Below the pieces are notes generated by a model that had not been told where the DNA came from, ran no database searches, and was given only the letters and a program-made list of their open reading frames with translations. Positions 16,441-25,200 of a stretch of 32,712 nt of DNA are shown piece by piece. This stretch comes from CAYRZL01 sp964428795 (lineage in GTDB: Bacteria > Bacillota > Clostridia > Lachnospirales > Lachnospiraceae): assembly GCA_964428795.1 (NCBI GenBank), contig CAYRZL010000021.1, positions 1-32,712 of the forward strand. Reading direction: 5' to 3'. Position numbers and translations under genes: made by a program. Position 1 is the first letter of the stretch; every line of letters begins with the position of its first letter.

Positions 16441-19400
16441 ATGGGTAAATCAATCATAGAGAAGCTGAGTGGTGTCCGAAACAGCGCCCTGGCAGACAAA
16501 ACCACAAGTGTTTTGAACAAGACAGCTCTCACAGGAACTTTGTTTGTGCTGGATAAGATGTTGAACGGTCTTGCAGCAGCATGTCCGGCATTTCAGGACG
16601 AGTGGAAGGATAAGGAGCTGAAGGTACAGATCCGCATCAGCGACAACAGCGCCGGACGCCTGATCGTATTTTCCGGTGGAAAAGTAACAGGAAAAAACGG
16701 AATTTTCCGTGACGCACAGGTAGATATGGTGTTTGCAGAGGAAAAAGTGGCGATGCGCGTTATGACCGGAATGATGATGGGTAAGCAGGATGAATTTGTA
16801 AACGCCGCAAAGGCAGGCGGATTGGCATTAAACGGTCCGGATGAGGAGGCAATGTGGTTTTCCAGTCTGCTTTTGAAGGTATTTGCCTTTGATGTATTGT
16901 ATCTGAAAAATTACGGAACAAAAATGCCAAACGGTGAGATGCGCTATGTGAATGCGACAAACGGAGGCCCGCTTTTTGTGTATGTAAAGGATGGAAAGAT
17001 CGTTCGCATGACACCCATTGAGTTTGATGAGGAGGATGCCGAGCCCTGGACGATTACTGCAAAGGGGAAAAAGTTCACGCCTCCGAAACGGGCAACGGTG
17101 GCTCCTTACGCTTTCTGGAAGTCACTGATCTATTCCGAAGACAGACTGCTTTATCCGATGAAACGTGTAGATTTTGACCCGGATGGAGAGCGTCATCCGG
17201 AGAACAGAGGCATTTCCGGTTACGAGCGGATCTCATGGGATGAGGCTCTTGATATAGTGTCAAAAGAGATTGTGCGCATCCGAAAAGAAAATGGTCCCGG
17301 ATCCGTATTTTTCACCTGCGGTTCCCATCATACATGGGGAAATATCGGTTATTACTTAAGTGCGGCAAAGAGATTTTTTAACTGTCTCGGTGCGACCACC
17401 GCACTGTTGAATCCAGATAGCTGGGAGGGCTTTGCATGGGGCGCAAGTCATCACTATGGCGGTTCTGCCAGAAACGGTGGATGCGAAACCTATTCAACGG
17501 TAGAAGATTGTATGCAGAATTCGGATATGATCGTATTCTGGTCCTCTGACCCGGAGACAACCGGAGGTGTGTATGGCGCGCAGGAAGGAACCATTCGCCG
17601 TTCCTGGATCAAAGATCTCGGTATTAAGACGGTACATATCGATCCATATGAAAATTCCACGGCTGCCTTTGTGGGCGGGCGCTGGATTGCTCCGAAACCG
17701 GGCACAGATGCAGCTATGGCGATCGCCATCGCAAATGTATGGATGAACGAGGGTACTTACGATAAAGAATATGTAGCTGAAAGAACCTATGGCTTTGAAA
17801 AATGGGAAGCATATGTGCTTGGTGAGACAGACGGTATTCCGAAAACACCGGAATGGCAGGAAGATATCACGGGTGTTCCCGCAAGAATCGTTCGGGCATT
17901 GGCTCAGGAATGGGCAAAAAATAAGACATATCTGGCATGTGGCGGCATTACCTCCTTCGGTGGAGCCGGGCGCGTGGCATTCGGCACCGAGTGGGCGCGG
18001 GCTATGGTCTGTCTTGTATTTATGCAGGGGTGCGGAAAACCGGGTATTAACTTTGGAGGACTGCAGTATGGTACGCCTCTGGATACGAGATTCTGGTTTC
18101 CGGGTTATGCCGACGGAGGTTTCTCCGGTGACTTTATCGGTTCCGGTGCAGGTGTAGCGCTGTATAACCGTATGCCACAGTCCCCATCCGTAAACTCCGA
18201 ATATCAGCAGATTCCAAGACTCCGGATTCCGGAGGCGATCATGGAGAAGCATGCAAAAGCGCATAATATGCCGGTGTATTCTGTACACGGACAGTTCTGT
18301 GAAGTGGAATATCCCGCGCCGGGTCATTCTCCGGTAAAAATGTATTATAAATACGGTGGTTCCCATATCGGAACACAGCCTCAGTCCAAACGTTTTGCAC
18401 AGATGTATCGCACGGACAGTCTGGATTTTGTAGTAAATCAGTCTATTTGGTTTGAGGGCGAGGCCAAATTTGCGGATATCCTGCTTCCGGCTTGTACCAA
18501 CTTTGAGCGTTGGGATATTGCAGAATCCGGCAGCTGCGGAGGATATATCGAAAAATCCTATTTACAGAATAATCACCGGGTATGTTTCATTCAGCATAAG
18601 TGTATTGAACCTCTGGGAGAATCCAGATCCGATTTTGATATTTTCCAGGCAGTTGCAAACCGGTTAGGTCTGTGGCAGGTATTCTCCGAGGGCAATAGCG
18701 AATACGACTGGGCGAAAAGATATTTCGATGCAACGGATCTGAAGAAGCGGGTATCTTGGCGCCATTTATTGAAAAAAGGCTATTACGTTGTTCCTCCTCT
18801 TCCCGAGGACAGACGCGATCCGGTTGCCTTCAGCTGGTTTGCAAAGGGAATCAAAAAGGATACGCCGGAGCTGTCACCGCTTCCGTCCGAATATTATGGA
18901 CGTTACAACGAGGGATTGCAGACACCGTCCGGTCTTTTCGAGTTTGAAGCCCAGACCTTAAAGCGTTTTGACCCGGATGATGAGGAGAGAAGACCGCTCT
19001 GTATGTATCATCCGTCCTGGGAAGGCTGCGAGTCAACCGAAATGTATGAGAAATATCCGTTACAGCTTATTTCTCCCCATTCCAAGTACAGCTTTCATAC
19101 TATGGGAGACGGTAAAAATTCCAATGTGAATGATATTGAGGAACACAGAAAGCTGATCAATGGATTCCGTTACTGGATTTTCCGTATGAATCCGAAGGAT
19201 GCGGCAGCACGGGGACTGAAAGAGGACGATATCGTAGAAGTGTACAATGACAGAGGAAACGTGCTTTGTGCTTTGCAGATTACAGAGCGTGTTCCGTCCG
19301 GTACCGTACATTCCTTTGAGGCATGTGCAGACTATATTCCGCTTGGTGAACCGGGCGGTGACGGTGTGGTAGAAAAGAACGGATGTATCAATAACCTGAC

Positions 19401-19491
19401 AAGCAAGCGCTTCATCGTAAAACACGCACATGGAATGAGTGCAAACTCCTGTCTGGTGGAAGTTCGTAAATGGGAAGGAGAAGAAAAATAA
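16441..19491 (+). CDS. Molybdopterin enzyme large subunit, transhydroxylase type, with N-terminal SCP2-like domain
   Basis: A 1016-residue protein. Residues ~50-150 resemble an SCP2 lipid-binding domain (KVQIRISDNSAGRLIVFSGG, DAQVDMVFAEEKVAMRVMTG, NAAKAGGLALNG). From ~165 it is a DMSO-reductase-superfamily subunit (bis-MGD). There is no N-terminal CX2CX3C cluster motif and no Tat signal, so it is cytoplasmic and the large subunit lacks Fe-S, as in pyrogallol-phloroglucinol transhydroxylase (AthL, ~875 aa). His296, Asp326, Ser327, Trp328 and Tyr556 have the same spacing as the AthL active-site residues I recall as His144, Asp174, Ser175 (Mo ligand), Trp176 and Tyr404, a constant offset of 152. 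The family moves, removes or adds aromatic hydroxyls. First gene of a 16-gene operon; the substrate is unknown. Confidence 0.88.
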   Translation: MGKSIIEKLSGVRNSALADKTTSVLNKTALTGTLFVLDKMLNGLAAACPAFQDEWKDKELKVQIRISDNSAGRLIVFSGGKVTGKNGIFRDAQVDMVFAEEKVAMRVMTGMMMGKQDEFVNAAKAGGLALNGPDEEAMWFSSLLLKVFAFDVLYLKNYGTKMPNGEMRYVNATNGGPLFVYVKDGKIVRMTPIEFDEEDAEPWTITAKGKKFTPPKRATVAPYAFWKSLIYSEDRLLYPMKRVDFDPDGERHPENRGISGYERISWDEALDIVSKEIVRIRKENGPGSVFFTCGSHHTWGNIGYYLSAAKRFFNCLGATTALLNPDSWEGFAWGASHHYGGSARNGGCETYSTVEDCMQNSDMIVFWSSDPETTGGVYGAQEGTIRRSWIKDLGIKTVHIDPYENSTAAFVGGRWIAPKPGTDAAMAIAIANVWMNEGTYDKEYVAERTYGFEKWEAYVLGETDGIPKTPEWQEDITGVPARIVRALAQEWAKNKTYLACGGITSFGGAGRVAFGTEWARAMVCLVFMQGCGKPGINFGGLQYGTPLDTRFWFPGYADGGFSGDFIGSGAGVALYNRMPQSPSVNSEYQQIPRLRIPEAIMEKHAKAHNMPVYSVHGQFCEVEYPAPGHSPVKMYYKYGGSHIGTQPQSKRFAQMYRTDSLDFVVNQSIWFEGEAKFADILLPACTNFERWDIAESGSCGGYIEKSYLQNNHRVCFIQHKCIEPLGESRSDFDIFQAVANRLGLWQVFSEGNSEYDWAKRYFDATDLKKRVSWRHLLKKGYYVVPPLPEDRRDPVAFSWFAKGIKKDTPELSPLPSEYYGRYNEGLQTPSGLFEFEAQTLKRFDPDDEERRPLCMYHPSWEGCESTEMYEKYPLQLISPHSKYSFHTMGDGKNSNVNDIEEHRKLINGFRYWIFRMNPKDAAARGLKEDDIVEVYNDRGNVLCALQITERVPSGTVHSFEACADYIPLGEPGGDGVVEKNGCINNLTSKRFIVKHAHGMSANSCLVEVRKWEGEEK

Positions 19492-20336
19492 TGAAAAAAT
19501 GGCATATGGTAGTGGACCTTGCAAAATGTGTGGGATGTTATAACTGCCTGCTGGCATGCAAGGACGAGCATGTAGGAAACTCCTGGCTTCCATATACGGA
19601 CAGCCAGCAGAATCATGAGGATAAGTGGATCAATCCAAAGCGGGTGGAGCGGGGCAGCGTCCCTTATACGGAGGTTGCCTTTGTGACCCAGACCTGTCAG
19701 CATTGCGATAGTGCACCCTGCGCAATGAAATGTCCGGAGGCGGTGACGAAGAGGGCGGACGGGATCGTACTGCTGGATGCTGCCCGGGCGAGAGGCAACC
19801 GGAATCTGGTGGAGGCATGTCCTTACGGAAATATTCACTGGAATGAGGAATTGCAGACCGCACAGAAATGTACCATGTGTGCGCATCTTCTGGATGAGGG
19901 GTGGAAGGAGCCGCGCTGCGTGCAGGCATGTCCCCTCCGGGCGCTGAGTGTTGTGTATTGTGAGGACAGTGAATTTGAAAGAATCATAGAAAAACAGAAA
20001 TTAAAACCGATCACCGATGGAAGCAACCAGCCCCGTGTGCTTTACCGTAATCTGTATAAATATAACAAATGCTTTGTGGCAGGTGCGTTGTGTTATATGG
20101 ATGGTGAGATCGAGAGGGCCGCTACGGAGGCGAAAATCAAGCTTTCCATGAACGGTGTGTTATTAAAAGAGACCTATGCAGACTTCCTTGGGGAGTTCAA
20201 GCTGGACCGCCTGCCGAAAAACAGCGGTACATATAAACTGGAATTTTCCATGCCGGGTTATAAATCAATAGAGACAGAGGTGGAGATCAAAGAGGAAAGT
20301 CCGAATCTGGGATGCTTTACCTTTGAGTGTGCTTAG
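19491..20336 (+). CDS. Iron-sulfur small subunit of the molybdopterin enzyme (transhydroxylase beta type)
   Basis: A 281-residue electron-transfer subunit. Cys quartets at 13/16/19/23, 69/72/77/81 and 127/130/143/147 (plus Cys110) support three [4Fe-4S] clusters, as in transhydroxylase beta (BthL, ~275 aa), not the four usual in DmsB-type subunits. After ~205 comes a beta-rich domain (KIKLSMNGVLLKETYADFLG, TYKLEFSMPGYKSIETEVEI) like the carboxypeptidase-regulatory/Cna-B-like barrel at the end of BthL. No signal or membrane segment. The ATG overlaps the large-subunit TAA by one base (TAATG), implying coupled translation and equimolar subunits. Confidence 0.9.
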   Translation: MKKWHMVVDLAKCVGCYNCLLACKDEHVGNSWLPYTDSQQNHEDKWINPKRVERGSVPYTEVAFVTQTCQHCDSAPCAMKCPEAVTKRADGIVLLDAARARGNRNLVEACPYGNIHWNEELQTAQKCTMCAHLLDEGWKEPRCVQACPLRALSVVYCEDSEFERIIEKQKLKPITDGSNQPRVLYRNLYKYNKCFVAGALCYMDGEIERAATEAKIKLSMNGVLLKETYADFLGEFKLDRLPKNSGTYKLEFSMPGYKSIETEVEIKEESPNLGCFTFECA

Positions 20337-20340
20337 AACA

Positions 20341-20745
20341 ATGGTACAGGAAGTGAACAACCTTCTTTCAGAGGGATATGAGATGTGGGAAGGGTATGGA
20401 TTTGTGAGACTGACAGAGGAAGAGAAAATCCGGGTGATAGAGACAGCGGCTGACTCCTGTAGGATCGATAGATTAAAAAAAGATTATGGGGCAGCCTGTC
20501 AGAGCTTTTTCCTGTTTCGAAGACTTCATGAGATGACGGAAGCGGAACCGGAGCGGGCGACGCTTTTGGGGGACTATTTTTTCAGCCGGTTTTCACACCA
20601 TCTGATTCCCATTGACAGTACCCGTCTGATCGACCTGTTTTCGGAGTATCTGAAAGAAGATACGAAGAGATGGTTTGAGAAAGGTGAGAAATTGGTTCTG
20701 TCAGAGTATCTGGATTTTGTGAAAAGGGCTGCATCGCAAATATGA
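20341..20745 (+). CDS. Probable small subunit of heterodimeric polyprenyl diphosphate synthase (HepS/HexA-like)
   Basis: A 134-residue all-helical soluble protein. The segment ATLLGDYFFSRFSHHL followed by an acidic helix resembles the LGDY block of HepS/HexA-type regulatory subunits, which pair with a catalytic prenyl synthase and set chain length. Its size is close to the 143-residue small subunit I recall for Micrococcus luteus hexaprenyl diphosphate synthase, and the next gene is the catalytic subunit. I first considered a TorD-type Mo chaperone; the LGDY block and position argue against it. The start is uncertain: ATG 20341 has no clear ribosome binding site, and TTG 20323 would overlap the previous gene. 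Confidence 0.65.
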   Translation: MVQEVNNLLSEGYEMWEGYGFVRLTEEEKIRVIETAADSCRIDRLKKDYGAACQSFFLFRRLHEMTEAEPERATLLGDYFFSRFSHHLIPIDSTRLIDLFSEYLKEDTKRWFEKGEKLVLSEYLDFVKRAASQI

Positions 20746-20760
20746 AAGGACAGTGCAGAT

Positions 20761-21765
20761 ATGGACCCCGGTTTGAAGTATCAGGTAAAAAAACAATTAA
20801 ATAATAATGATCTGTATAACCGGATGCAGACTGCCATCCGGGAGATGGAAGCACAGCTTGGCACGCTTTGCAGATCAGACCAGACAAAAATGGCAGAAAA
20901 TCTGGAACGCATTGTGATGGCAGGAGGAAAGCGTCTTCGTCCGTCACTGGCATGGATCTGTCATGAAATGGGAGAAAGCGGGAAGAAAAAAGAGATTATT
21001 CCGCTGATGTGTATGCTGGAGCTGATGCACACTGCTTCGCTGATCCATGATGATGTGGTGGATCATGCACCGATACGAAGAGGTGTGGTCACGATTCATG
21101 AGACCACAAACCGTATTCTTGCAGTGCAGAGCGGCGATTTTTTGCTGGCGAGAGCCATGGAATATCTTCATATTTACCGGGGAACCGGGATCAATGAAGC
21201 GTTGGCAGACATTTCCACCCAGATGTGTCTGGGGGAATTTCAGCAGATGGAAAGTTTGTTTGATACAAAAAAGCAGAATCAGAGAACCTATTACCAGCAG
21301 ATTCGCAGAAAAACCGCTTATCTGATCGCGATGAGCTGCTACTGCGGAGCCCTTGCGGGAGGGCTCGATGCAAAACAGTGTGAGGCGCTGCGGGATTATG
21401 GAGAGCAGCTTGGAATTGCTTTTCAGCTTAAGGATGATATTCTGGATTTTTCAGGGACGGATCTGTTTGGAAAATCTGCCGGACAGGATATTCGCCGGGG
21501 GATCTTTACACTTCCTGTGCTGTATGCTTTTCACACGAATCCGGATGAGGAGATGGAACGTCTTGCGGCAAAGAGAAATAAAACACAGAAGGATATGGAC
21601 ACACTGATGAACTATGTGTCGCAATCAAAAGGAATAGAACACACGGAATTTCAGATACGTGTATGCAGCTATCGGGCGATCAATGCATTGAGGATACTGC
21701 CGGAGTGCAGGCAGAAGGATGCACTGATCGCAATGGCGCAGACGTTGAAGAAGCGAAATATATAA
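20761..21765 (+). CDS. Polyprenyl diphosphate synthase, catalytic subunit
   Basis: A 334-residue trans-isoprenyl diphosphate synthase. It shows GGKRLRPSL, the first Asp-rich motif HDDVVDHAPIRRG (DDxxD), the AVQSGDFLLARA block and the second Asp-rich motif FQLKDDILDFSG. It condenses isopentenyl diphosphate units to a long all-trans chain (chain length not readable from sequence), the normal tail donor for menaquinone or ubiquinone. AAAGGA precedes the ATG by ~12 nt. Lying between a probable small subunit and, further down, UbiA/MenA- and UbiE/MenG-like genes, it should supply the prenyl tail for a quinone-type lipid. Confidence 0.92.
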   Translation: MDPGLKYQVKKQLNNNDLYNRMQTAIREMEAQLGTLCRSDQTKMAENLERIVMAGGKRLRPSLAWICHEMGESGKKKEIIPLMCMLELMHTASLIHDDVVDHAPIRRGVVTIHETTNRILAVQSGDFLLARAMEYLHIYRGTGINEALADISTQMCLGEFQQMESLFDTKKQNQRTYYQQIRRKTAYLIAMSCYCGALAGGLDAKQCEALRDYGEQLGIAFQLKDDILDFSGTDLFGKSAGQDIRRGIFTLPVLYAFHTNPDEEMERLAAKRNKTQKDMDTLMNYVSQSKGIEHTEFQIRVCSYRAINALRILPECRQKDALIAMAQTLKKRNI

Positions 21766-21776
21766 GGAGAAAAAAG

Positions 21777-22334
21777 ATGGATGTAGCCTTGAATCAAAAC
21801 AGTCAGAGAGCATTGGCAAAAAGAATTGCCGATGAATCAGGGGTGAACCTTGCAGATTGTTATCAGTGCGGCAAATGCTCCGGCGGATGTCCGATGGCAA
21901 GAGGCATGGATCTCATGCCTCGTCAGATCGTTCATTATATGCAGCTCGGTATGATGACGCCGATCTTAAAATCAAAGACAATCTGGATCTGTGCCGCCTG
22001 TCATACCTGTGTGGACAGGTGTCCTCACGACATCAATCTGCCGGGGCTGATTGAACGTTCCCGTATGGAAGCAAAGAAGCGTGGAATGATAGCGGTACAG
22101 GAGGTAGATAAGTTTACGGATATTTTCCTGGAAAATGTAAAAATGTTCGGCAAGAATCAGGAAGCGGTCATGGAAGGCTTATACAATGTAACCACGGGGC
22201 ATTTCCTTCAGGATATGAAAAATGTTCCCCATATGCTGAAGCATAAGATCGTGGGTCCGGAGCTGAATATGACTAAGGGTGCCGCACAAGTGAAGGAACT
22301 GATGGAGAGAGCAGAAGAAAGGAGTCTTGAATAA
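21777..22334 (+). CDS. hdrC: Heterodisulfide reductase subunit C-like protein
   Basis: A 185-residue soluble protein with two [4Fe-4S] motifs: CYQCGKCSGGCPMARG and CAACHTCVDRCPHD, the standard HdrC arrangement, and a helical C-terminus. It relays electrons between HdrA and HdrB. The ATG at 21777 follows AAGGAGA. It overlaps hdrB by one base. As first gene of an hdrC-hdrB-hdrA-flxD-flxC-flxB-flxA series it belongs to a cytoplasmic NADH-dependent Hdr complex rather than to a membrane HdrDE type; no cytochrome b subunit is present. Confidence 0.92.
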   Translation: MDVALNQNSQRALAKRIADESGVNLADCYQCGKCSGGCPMARGMDLMPRQIVHYMQLGMMTPILKSKTIWICAACHTCVDRCPHDINLPGLIERSRMEAKKRGMIAVQEVDKFTDIFLENVKMFGKNQEAVMEGLYNVTTGHFLQDMKNVPHMLKHKIVGPELNMTKGAAQVKELMERAEERSLE

Positions 22335-23224
22335 TGCAGTTTTCTTATTACCCGGGATGTTCTATGGATACGACCGGAATTACATACAAAAAATCCATAG
22401 AATATATATGCGGCAAGATCGGGATGGTACTGTATGAGATTCCGGATTGGAATTGCTGTGGTGCAACCTGTGCCCATTCGAAAAACGAAAAAGTTGCCCT
22501 TGCCCTGCCTGCAAGAAACCTTGCGCTGGCGGAGGAGGAAGGTCGGGATCTTGATATTGCAGTGCCTTGCGCCTCCTGTTATTCCCGCATGAAGCATACG
22601 GTATATGCCGCCAGAAAGGATGAGACGGTCAGACAGGAGCTGGAGGAGATCATTCGGATGCCTTATAAGGCGAAGGCGGACGTGCTGAATTTTCTTGAGA
22701 TATTTGCAAAACCGGAGATAAAACGTCTCTGTAAGGAGAAAATGTACCGCTCCTTAAAGGGCATGAGAGTGGCTTGTTATTATGGATGTCTCACTTCCAG
22801 ACCGGTGGAAATCACAGGTGCATCTTCTACGGAAGAACCCATGGAGATGGATGAGATCATTGCCCTGACGGATGCCATCCCTGTGGAATGGGATTTTAAA
22901 ACCGAATGCTGCGGAGCCAGTCATCAGGTGGATGCGCCAAAAATAGCAAGGCCTCAGCTTGACCGGATCCTGCGCAATGCCCAGGCAAACGGAGCCCAGG
23001 CGATTATTACAGCCTGTCCATTGTGCAATCTAAACCTGGATATGCGCGAGGGTGAATTGAACGAAAAGAATCATACAAGATATAACCTGCCGATCTATCA
23101 GTTTACGGAGCTTTTGGCAGTATGCATGGGAGCAGGAGCAAAAGATATCGGAATCCATAAGCATTTCTTCCCTGCTTTTGATCTTATAAATGAGTATTTG
23201 AGAAAGGCGGGTGATACCGTATGA
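22334..23224 (+). CDS. hdrB: Heterodisulfide reductase subunit B-like protein
   Basis: A 296-residue protein with two CCG domains, the ligands for the noncubane [4Fe-4S] clusters of HdrB. Domain one has YYPGCSM, NCCGATCAH and PCASCYSR; domain two has CYYGCLTSRP, ECCGASHQVD and CPLCNLNLD. In methanogens these clusters cleave the CoM-S-S-CoB disulfide. Bacterial homologues act on other acceptors, such as DsrC in the model for sulfate reducers. No DsrC or similar disulfide protein is encoded here, so the acceptor is open. The ATG overlaps hdrC (TAATG), and the stop overlaps hdrA (ATGA). Confidence 0.93.
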   Translation: MQFSYYPGCSMDTTGITYKKSIEYICGKIGMVLYEIPDWNCCGATCAHSKNEKVALALPARNLALAEEEGRDLDIAVPCASCYSRMKHTVYAARKDETVRQELEEIIRMPYKAKADVLNFLEIFAKPEIKRLCKEKMYRSLKGMRVACYYGCLTSRPVEITGASSTEEPMEMDEIIALTDAIPVEWDFKTECCGASHQVDAPKIARPQLDRILRNAQANGAQAIITACPLCNLNLDMREGELNEKNHTRYNLPIYQFTELLAVCMGAGAKDIGIHKHFFPAFDLINEYLRKAGDTV

Positions 23225-25200
23225 GTCGGATAGGTGTATTTGTCTGCCACTGCGGAACAAACATTGCCGGGACCGTGGATGTAGAGCGTGTGGCACGGGC
23301 AATGGAAGCTGAGCCGAATGTGGTATATGCCACAGATTATAAATATATGTGTTCCGAGCCGGGACAGGCGATGGTAAAAGAAAAAATTGAAGAATTTAAC
23401 CTGGATCGAATCGTGATCTGTTCCTGCACTCCCCGTATGCACGAGAATACGTTTCGAAAAATGCTTTCCGGCACAAAGATCAACCCCTATATGCTGGAGA
23501 TCGCAAATATTCGTGAGCAATGTTCCTGGGTTCATACGGATAAGGAGAAAGCAACGGAAAAAGCCATTGCGCTGGCAAGAATGGCAGTTGCAAAGGTAGA
23601 CCGAAACAGACCGCTGTACACCTCCACCATTCCGATCCATAAAAAGGCGCTTGTGATCGGCGGCGGTATCGCAGGCATTCAGTGCGCGCTGGATATTGCG
23701 GATGCGGGCTACAGGGTTACGCTGCTGGAACGAGAGCCATCCATCGGCGGACGTATGGTTATGCTGGATAAAACATTCCCCACGCTGGACTGCTCGGCAT
23801 GTATCAGCACGCCCAAGATGGTAGAGGTTTCCGCCCATCCGAACGTTGAGCTGAAAACCTACTGCGAACTGGAAGCGGTCAGCGGTTATGTGGGAAATTT
23901 TGAGGTGACCATCAAACAGAAAGCACGTTATGTAAACCATGATCTCTGTACCGGATGCGGGCTTTGTGAGACGAAATGTCCCACCAGGGTGCGCAGTGAG
24001 TTCAATCAGGGCATGAGTGAACGGTCAGCCATTTACAAACCGTTTGCACAGGCGGTCCCGGCAAAACCGGTGATCGATGCGGATAGCTGCAGGAAGCTTA
24101 CAAGCGGAAAATGCGGTCTCTGTGAAAAACTGTGCCCTCTGGGCGCCATCAATTTCGAGGATAAGGAGACAACCTTCACGGAGACATACGGTGCCATCGT
24201 GGTTTCCACCGGATATCAGTTGATCCAGTGGCAGAAGCTGTATCCGGAGTATGGAGGAGGCAGATTTCAGGATGTGGTCAGCGGATTACAGTTTGAACGT
24301 CTTGTCAATGCATCCGGTCCGACGGAAGGACATATCGTAAGACCGTCTGACGGGATGGAGCCAAAAGATGTGGTGATCGTAAAATGTGTGGGCTCCCGGG
24401 ATCCGAAAAAAGGAAAGAGATATTGTTCCAGAGCCTGCTGTATGTACGGTGCAAAGCATGCTCATCAGATTCTGGAAAAAATACCGGGCTCCAACGTATA
24501 TATTTTTTACATGGATGTCCGGACACCGGGCAAAGGCTATGAAGAATTTTATGACCGGACGAGAAATGACGGAGCACACTATGTCCGCGGACGAGTATCA
24601 AAGATTTACAGAGAGGGTGGCAAGCTCATCTGTCGGGGAGAGGATTCCCTGTTAAACAAGCAGGTCAGTGTGGAGGCCGATATGGTCATTCTGGAAACCG
24701 CCATGGTTCCCGCTGACGGTATCGGAGAGATCGTACATAAGCTCGGTATTTCCATGGATGGGGACGGATGGGTGCAGGAGGCACATCCGAAGCTTCGTCC
24801 GGTGGAGACGCAGACCGGAGGCGTATTCTTAGCCGGAACCTGTCAGGGACCGAAGGATATTCCGGATACGGTGGCGCAGGCTTCCGCGGCGGCGGTGAAG
24901 GTGTGCGGGCTGTTCTCCAAAGATGAGATGGAGACTTCTCCGATGACAAGTAAATGTAATCAGGAGAAATGCTGCGGATGCGGTCATTGCGTGGCAATGT
25001 GTCCGTATAAAGCAATCAGCCTGACAGAGATCGACGGAAGAGACGGAAATAAACGGATCAAGCGGATGGTGGCGGATGTGAATACAGGACTTTGCCAGGG
25101 ATGCGGATGCTGTGCGGCAGCGTGCAGAACCGGAGCCATTGATCTGCAGGGCTATACGAACGAGCAGATTTTACGGGAGGTGGATGCATTATGTCAGTAG
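23221..25200 (+). CDS. hdrA: Heterodisulfide reductase subunit A-like flavoprotein (electron bifurcating)
   Basis: A 659-residue FAD protein, normal HdrA length. It has the FAD dinucleotide-binding GGGIAG (147-152), the SIGGRM loop, CSAC at 191-194, Cys-rich ferredoxin-like motifs at 243-253 and 290-305, the conserved CVGSRD and YCSRACCMYGAKHA blocks, and a C-terminal two-cluster ferredoxin (about 579-635, CCGCGHCVAMC and CQGCGCCAAAC). In characterised complexes HdrA FAD splits an electron pair between low-potential ferredoxin and the HdrB acceptor. Four-base overlap with hdrB and ten-base overlap with the next gene indicate strict coupling. Confidence 0.94.
   Translation: MSRIGVFVCHCGTNIAGTVDVERVARAMEAEPNVVYATDYKYMCSEPGQAMVKEKIEEFNLDRIVICSCTPRMHENTFRKMLSGTKINPYMLEIANIREQCSWVHTDKEKATEKAIALARMAVAKVDRNRPLYTSTIPIHKKALVIGGGIAGIQCALDIADAGYRVTLLEREPSIGGRMVMLDKTFPTLDCSACISTPKMVEVSAHPNVELKTYCELEAVSGYVGNFEVTIKQKARYVNHDLCTGCGLCETKCPTRVRSEFNQGMSERSAIYKPFAQAVPAKPVIDADSCRKLTSGKCGLCEKLCPLGAINFEDKETTFTETYGAIVVSTGYQLIQWQKLYPEYGGGRFQDVVSGLQFERLVNASGPTEGHIVRPSDGMEPKDVVIVKCVGSRDPKKGKRYCSRACCMYGAKHAHQILEKIPGSNVYIFYMDVRTPGKGYEEFYDRTRNDGAHYVRGRVSKIYREGGKLICRGEDSLLNKQVSVEADMVILETAMVPADGIGEIVHKLGISMDGDGWVQEAHPKLRPVETQTGGVFLAGTCQGPKDIPDTVAQASAAAVKVCGLFSKDEMETSPMTSKCNQEKCCGCGHCVAMCPYKAISLTEIDGRDGNKRIKRMVADVNTGLCQGCGCCAAACRTGAIDLQGYTNEQILREVDALCQ

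Noticed and set aside
17494..18366. Long minus-strand open frame opposite the Mo enzyme (290 codons)
   Set aside because: Lies fully within the Mo large-subunit gene and shows no protein-like composition or ribosome binding site.
16441..19491. Tat-exported respiratory reductase or formate dehydrogenase
   Set aside because: No twin-arginine signal, no N-terminal Fe-S motif, and no membrane anchor gene; Cys or selenocysteine at the Mo ligand position is not seen, the residue aligned there is Ser327.
20341..20745. TorD/NarJ-type molybdoenzyme chaperone
   Set aside because: The position after the Mo genes is tempting, but the LGDY block, short length and adjacency to the catalytic prenyl synthase fit HepS/HexA-type small subunits better.
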